A DNA stretch of 43,851 bases from contig JAQQAI010000033.1 of NCBI GenBank assembly GCA_028532915.1, forward strand, positions 1-43,851, read 5' to 3'. The stretch is from Sphaerochaetaceae bacterium (lineage in GTDB: Bacteria; Spirochaetota; Spirochaetia; Sphaerochaetales; Sphaerochaetaceae). Positions 40,638-43,851 of the stretch are shown here, one piece after another (within the stretch, counting starts at the first letter, position 1; each line of letters begins with the position of its first letter). The notes below the pieces were generated by a model that saw only the letters and a program-made list of their open reading frames with translations, ran no database searches and was not told the DNA's origin. Both the position numbers and the translations under genes were made by a program.

Positions 40638-41696
40638 TCAGAACGAGAACCCCAGTCCCGGCTTGTCATGCGGGTATACATATCCGTCTATGATCTTGAC
40701 AGCTTCGTAACTCGGATCATCGATGAATTCCACATGTCCGTCCAGATCCCCATAGAGCACGTTGGGGCTCGATAGTGCGAAATGCAGTGCCGCCGCGATT
40801 CCGAGACCCGCCTCATCCATACATCCGACCATCGTGCGGCTGTGCACGGAAGCTGCCACGGCATCAAGCTGCAGGGCCCTGCTGATTCCGCCGGTCTTCG
40901 CCAGTTTGATGTTGTACATATCGGCGCCACCGTAAGAGTGAAGACGCGAGACATCTTCTGGACCCAATACCGATTCATCCGCCATCACCGGTAACGAAGG
41001 ATTTCTGAGGATGCTGAATGCGGAGAGATTCTTCTTCGCACAAGGCTGTTCTATGAATTGTCCTCCCATCTCATGAAGAGCTGAAATGCACCGTTTGGCA
41101 TCTTCTATGCTGTATCCCTGATTCGCATCGAAGTAAATCTGCATTTCAGGTCCCACCTTTTCGCGAATCTTGAACAGCTTCTCCACATCCTCATCGATTG
41201 AGACTCCGCCTTTGATCTTAAGAGCCTTGTAGCCTCTTTTTTTCCATGAGAGCGCCCGTTTTACCACTTCATCGACACTGTTGATCCCGATAGTGATGCT
41301 GCTGAGCATCCTCGACCTCTTCGCTCCAAGCAGCCTGTACAAAGGAAGATCGGCCTTCTTTCCCAGTATGTCGTAGAGAGCCATATCGACCGAAGCGAGT
41401 GCTGTGGGATCTTTCGGCATCTTCGCATGTATTCTGTAGATCAGGTCGGTATAAGAAAGAGGGTCCTCTCCCAAAAGCATAGGGATAGCCACATCATGCA
41501 GGGCCCGCGAGACCGTATGTTCATTCTCGCCCGTGACTTCCTCATCGAAGGCACTGCAACCGAAACCGGAAATTCCTTCGTCTGTATCTATTCTGAGAAA
41601 ATAGTTTATCACGGAGTCTGTGGTACTGTAGGCAATGACAAAGGGTTCTTCAAGCGTAAGGCGCACCGGCCATACGTCGCATCCTGTAATCTTCAT
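40638..41696 (-). CDS. dgcA: Enolase-superfamily epimerase, DgcA-like (N-acetyl-D-glutamate racemase / dipeptide epimerase)
   Basis: A 352-residue MLE-type enolase. Catalytic lysines are Lys160 and Lys162 in KIKGG on one face and Lys264 in NIKLAKTGG on the other. Mg2+ ligands are Asp190 (FDANQGY), Glu216 (EQP) and Asp240 (ADES). Such enzymes are usually called L-Ala-D/L-Glu epimerases. Because the next gene upstream is the DUF1611/DgcN type, the better reading is DgcA, which turns N-acetyl-D-glutamate into the L form. A GAGGTGATC box precedes the ATG, 4 nt after dgcN. Confidence 0.85.
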   Translation of the reverse strand: MKITGCDVWPVRLTLEEPFVIAYSTTDSVINYFLRIDTDEGISGFGCSAFDEEVTGENEHTVSRALHDVAIPMLLGEDPLSYTDLIYRIHAKMPKDPTALASVDMALYDILGKKADLPLYRLLGAKRSRMLSSITIGINSVDEVVKRALSWKKRGYKALKIKGGVSIDEDVEKLFKIREKVGPEMQIYFDANQGYSIEDAKRCISALHEMGGQFIEQPCAKKNLSAFSILRNPSLPVMADESVLGPEDVSRLHSYGGADMYNIKLAKTGGISRALQLDAVAASVHSRTMVGCMDEAGLGIAAALHFALSSPNVLYGDLDGHVEFIDDPSYEAVKIIDGYVYPHDKPGLGFSF

Positions 41697-41700
41697 AAGA

Positions 41701-42771
41701 TCACCTCTCTTTCATCTTCTCTCTGATGAGCTCCACCAGAGGAGTCAGATCATCAACAAGGGGATCGAGTGTGATCAGATGTGTCTTTTCAGCAATCTTC
41801 GCACACTCGATGGCGATATCATCCTGACTGATCATCTCGTGATTGACCGTTACTGCTATCACCGGTTTTCCGCTAAGAAGACGTATTGCCTGAAGCTGTG
41901 TATCGAGAGGATGTATCTTCGCTCCGGGAATCCCGTCGTACTCGGTTCTCTTCGGAGAGTGCTGAACGACGATGGCATCAGGCTGTCCTGCAGAGAGGAT
42001 TTCCATCCCTCCCGGATAAAGGGGGTTCATCAGACTTCCCTGCCCTTCGATTATCATTACATCGGGACTCTGTTCATCCCAGGCCGAGAGGATCGCATGT
42101 TCGATCTCCCCTGCAACGAAATCATTGATCAGAGAATCCATTCTCACTCCGTAGCGTGCTCCCTGAAGCCAGGCAGTCTGTCCCGTTCCGATCATCTCGG
42201 TTCTGATTCCCGCTTCATTGAGAGCATCGGCAAGCTTCCATGCAGTGGTACGTTTTCCGACACAGGAATCGGTTCCCAGCAGTGCTATCCTGAAGGATCT
42301 CACTTCCCTGATTCGTCCGGTGTAACTGTGCAGCTCGTTTCTCGGAGGGATCTTTCTGATATCACGGATGACGACATTGTGCTTTTTCGCAGCTTCGACC
42401 ATTTGGGGGTCTTCAGAAAGGAAATAGTGGAGACCGCAATCGACGTTCAATCCGAGCGAAAGAGCATGAAGGATATCATCCCTCATTTTCTGAGTAAGCC
42501 GTCCTCCGTCGGTTGCGATACCGAAGACGAAGTGGGTTATCGGGTTACCGGCTTCTACGGCAGCTTCGACTGCCGAGTCGATACAGTCGTAGATAAGAAT
42601 ACCCGATTTCTTTCCGTCGAGATATTCTCCTGCATCCTTTCCCGCAAGTTTGCTGTCTATCACGCCGGCAACATCATAGCGTCTGGTAAACCGGACCAGA
42701 CCATGAGCTGTCTTTCCCCACATCGTATCAAAATGTTCATCACAATATACAAGAGCCACACCATCGGTCAC
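41701..42771 (-). CDS. dgcN: DUF1611-family protein, DgcN-like (D-glutamate N-acetyltransferase)
   Basis: A 356-residue protein with an N-terminal Rossmann-like domain (about 1-140) and a C-terminal P-loop domain with GTDSCVGKRT at 166-175, followed by GTGQTAWLQGARYG and VMIIEGQGSL. These are the marks of DUF1611, of which DgcN acetylates D-glutamate in the DgcN-DgcA route. The start is GTG at 42771 with GGAGGTG before it. Pairing with DgcA suggests a way to turn D-glutamate, for example from peptidoglycan, into L-glutamate. Confidence 0.83.
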   Translation of the reverse strand: MTDGVALVYCDEHFDTMWGKTAHGLVRFTRRYDVAGVIDSKLAGKDAGEYLDGKKSGILIYDCIDSAVEAAVEAGNPITHFVFGIATDGGRLTQKMRDDILHALSLGLNVDCGLHYFLSEDPQMVEAAKKHNVVIRDIRKIPPRNELHSYTGRIREVRSFRIALLGTDSCVGKRTTAWKLADALNEAGIRTEMIGTGQTAWLQGARYGVRMDSLINDFVAGEIEHAILSAWDEQSPDVMIIEGQGSLMNPLYPGGMEILSAGQPDAIVVQHSPKRTEYDGIPGAKIHPLDTQLQAIRLLSGKPVIAVTVNHEMISQDDIAIECAKIAEKTHLITLDPLVDDLTPLVELIREKMKER

Positions 42772-42909
42772 AACAACACCTCCTCTTCTATGATTAGTAC
42801 ACTTTCACAGCGGAAGCAAGGAGAAAAAAACAGAGAGGATATATTTTGTCATTTTTTGTCAAAGTGTCCAAATAATGAGACAGTGAAGGTTGATTTTAAC
42901 CGACGATCC

Positions 42910-42935
42910 GCCCCGAAGAACAACTCCTTCGGGGC
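42910..42935 (-). terminator. Hairpin after the ABC-2 permease gene
   Basis: A 9-bp GC-rich stem (42910-42918 with 42927-42935, GCCCCGAAG/CTTCGGGGC) with an 8-nt loop, 15 nt after the permease stop on the minus strand. The U-run is missing. The rest of the 178-bp gap up to dgcN shows only a TTTTGTCA direct repeat (42845-42862). Confidence 0.6.
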
Positions 42936-42949
42936 AGACCGAAATGGAA

Positions 42950-43851
42950 TCACATCCTCACTTCCTTTCTCTGAAATAGAATATAACTGAGAACGAACAG
43001 GATTATGATGATCGATAAAAAGGCCGTGATATGAGGCCAGATCAGCAGAAGACTCTGGGCGAACGGCAGAGCGCTGCCCATCACAGCTCCCTGGAGCTGA
43101 CTGAACAGCACCACTGAAAGCGACCGTGTTGAGGGGTGCAGAATCGCCACAGCCGATTCGTTGAAGAGTGTGTATGGCGACACTCTTCCCAAAACCACCT
43201 CAAGTTGTGCGGCATGGAAACTGTCGCGTCCCAGTCCGTACGATAGAAGCTGGGAGATCATCGGCCAGAAGATCATAAAGAACAACCACAGAGCCAATGC
43301 AACCAGAGCCGATACGGCACTCTGGCGGAATACGATCGAAAAGAGCATTCCGGTCAGGTACCACACCGTGGCATAGAACACTGTGATGATATAAAATGTA
43401 AACGCTCGGGCAATCTGCTCTGTTGATGGCGGAACTCCCAGAAACAGCATCGCACTTCCTATGACAAGAAGCCACAGTGCCAGAAGAACGACAGCCATCG
43501 AACTGATCGCTCCGAGAACCTTTCCGAACAACAAGGCATCCCTGTAAATAGGTTTTGAGAGGATTCTCCCCAGTGTCCTGTTCTGGTACTCACAATTGAC
43601 AGCATCGAACCCGAGCGCGATTCCGGTCAAAGGAACTAAAAAGGAGACAAAGGAGAGAAAGGAGGGGATAGGCCCCTGACTGATCGTAAAAAGGTTGAGC
43701 AGCATAAACGAATCCTCTCCCACGTACGATCGCAGTGTCTGAGCAGCTACATACATACTGGCACCTGCGGTCAGGATGATCAGTCCCATCAGGACGATCA
43801 TCCTGATGTTCCCTGCATAATCCTGCATCTCTTTGAGCCATACAACCTTTA
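42950..43851 (-). CDS. ABC-2 type transporter permease (partial, 5' end outside the window)
   Basis: At least 299 residues of a permease of the ABC-2/NosY-type. The N-terminal amphipathic segment WLKEMQDYAGNIRM leads into a first helix; the loop CEYQNRTLGRILSKP is the usual coupling region after helix 2, and four more helices follow. A methionine codon at 43828 could be taken as the start, but the frame stays open to the window edge with family-like residues (KVVWLKE), so the true start lies beyond 43851. Substrate unknown; an ATPase gene is expected upstream. Confidence 0.82.
   Translation of the reverse strand, partial: KVVWLKEMQDYAGNIRMIVLMGLIILTAGASMYVAAQTLRSYVGEDSFMLLNLFTISQGPIPSFLSFVSFLVPLTGIALGFDAVNCEYQNRTLGRILSKPIYRDALLFGKVLGAISSMAVVLLALWLLVIGSAMLFLGVPPSTEQIARAFTFYIITVFYATVWYLTGMLFSIVFRQSAVSALVALALWLFFMIFWPMISQLLSYGLGRDSFHAAQLEVVLGRVSPYTLFNESAVAILHPSTRSLSVVLFSQLQGAVMGSALPFAQSLLLIWPHITAFLSIIIILFVLSYILFQRKEVRM

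Noticed and set aside
41635-42990. A 451-codon open frame on the plus strand opposite the DgcN/DgcA genes
   Set aside because: It lies wholly antisense to two well-supported genes, has no ribosome site, and its translation shows no domain pattern; it follows from codon bias of the real genes.
42950-43828. The ABC-2 permease as a complete gene starting at 43828
   Set aside because: The frame remains open to the window edge and the residues before the methionine fit the usual permease N-terminus.

Overview
The window looks like chromosomal DNA of an anaerobic spirochaete of the Sphaerochaeta/Spirochaeta type. The main clue is the two secreted binding proteins, whose signal peptides run straight into ANGQEE- or AAGAEE-like N-termini, a habit typical of that group. 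Compact operons with 4-nt ATGA overlaps, a catabolic gene set (GPH, TRAP and ABC transporters, a YesMN-type two-component system, an A-type flavoprotein) and no respiratory genes fit this. The phylum is inferred, not proven. I see no insertion sequence, prophage or CRISPR array.

Layout. 1-3944: the tail of an unknown gene, a terminator, then a GPH sugar symporter translationally joined to a U32 hydroxylase/peptidase-family protein. 3963-5310: aspartate-semialdehyde dehydrogenase (archaeal/fungal-like type) and tRNA-Ala(GGC) with its own promoter and terminator. 5391-10233: an FSP1/AIFM2-like FAD oxidoreductase and a selenium block (yedE, a TusA-like protein and a DUF3343 protein on the minus strand; a cysteine desulfurase-family protein and selD on the plus strand). 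10214-14026: a thiamine salvage operon thiD-thiM-cytX-thiE on the minus strand, headed by two nearly identical TPP riboswitches in series. The first has an intrinsic terminator. The second leads into a hairpin that buries the thiD ribosome binding site. 14092-16520: a Gfa-like protein, a two-gene ChrA chromate transporter and a divergent LysR regulator.

16700-23889 is one minus-strand operon: Fe3+/hexose-phosphate-type ABC transporter (binding protein, ATPase, double-length permease), an inositol-monophosphatase-family phosphatase, and a YesM/YesN sensor-regulator pair. It reads as sensing, uptake and dephosphorylation of a phosphorylated organic compound.

24127-37550 is the most intriguing part. 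A GHL6-type glycoside hydrolase (minus strand) and a large plus-strand operon diverge from a 306-bp control region that carries two copies of a 10-bp operator-like sequence. The operon encodes a TRAP transporter, a CitE-like lyase, a GntR/FCD regulator, a CoA-acylating aldehyde dehydrogenase like sulfoacetaldehyde dehydrogenase, a racemase-fold protein lacking its second cysteine, a split transketolase, a DUF1593 nucleoside-hydrolase-like protein and a D-2-hydroxyacid dehydrogenase. I do not recognise this combination as a described pathway. The enzymes suggest import of an acidic compound, transketolase cleavage to a short aldehyde, and CoA activation of that aldehyde.

37540-43851 (minus strand): an FprA-type flavodiiron protein, an NhaC-type antiporter, a DgcA/DgcN pair for D-glutamate use, and an ABC-2 permease that runs off the window. 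Four of the convergent gene pairs overlap at their 3' ends by 11 to 28 bp, so the chromosome here is unusually tight.
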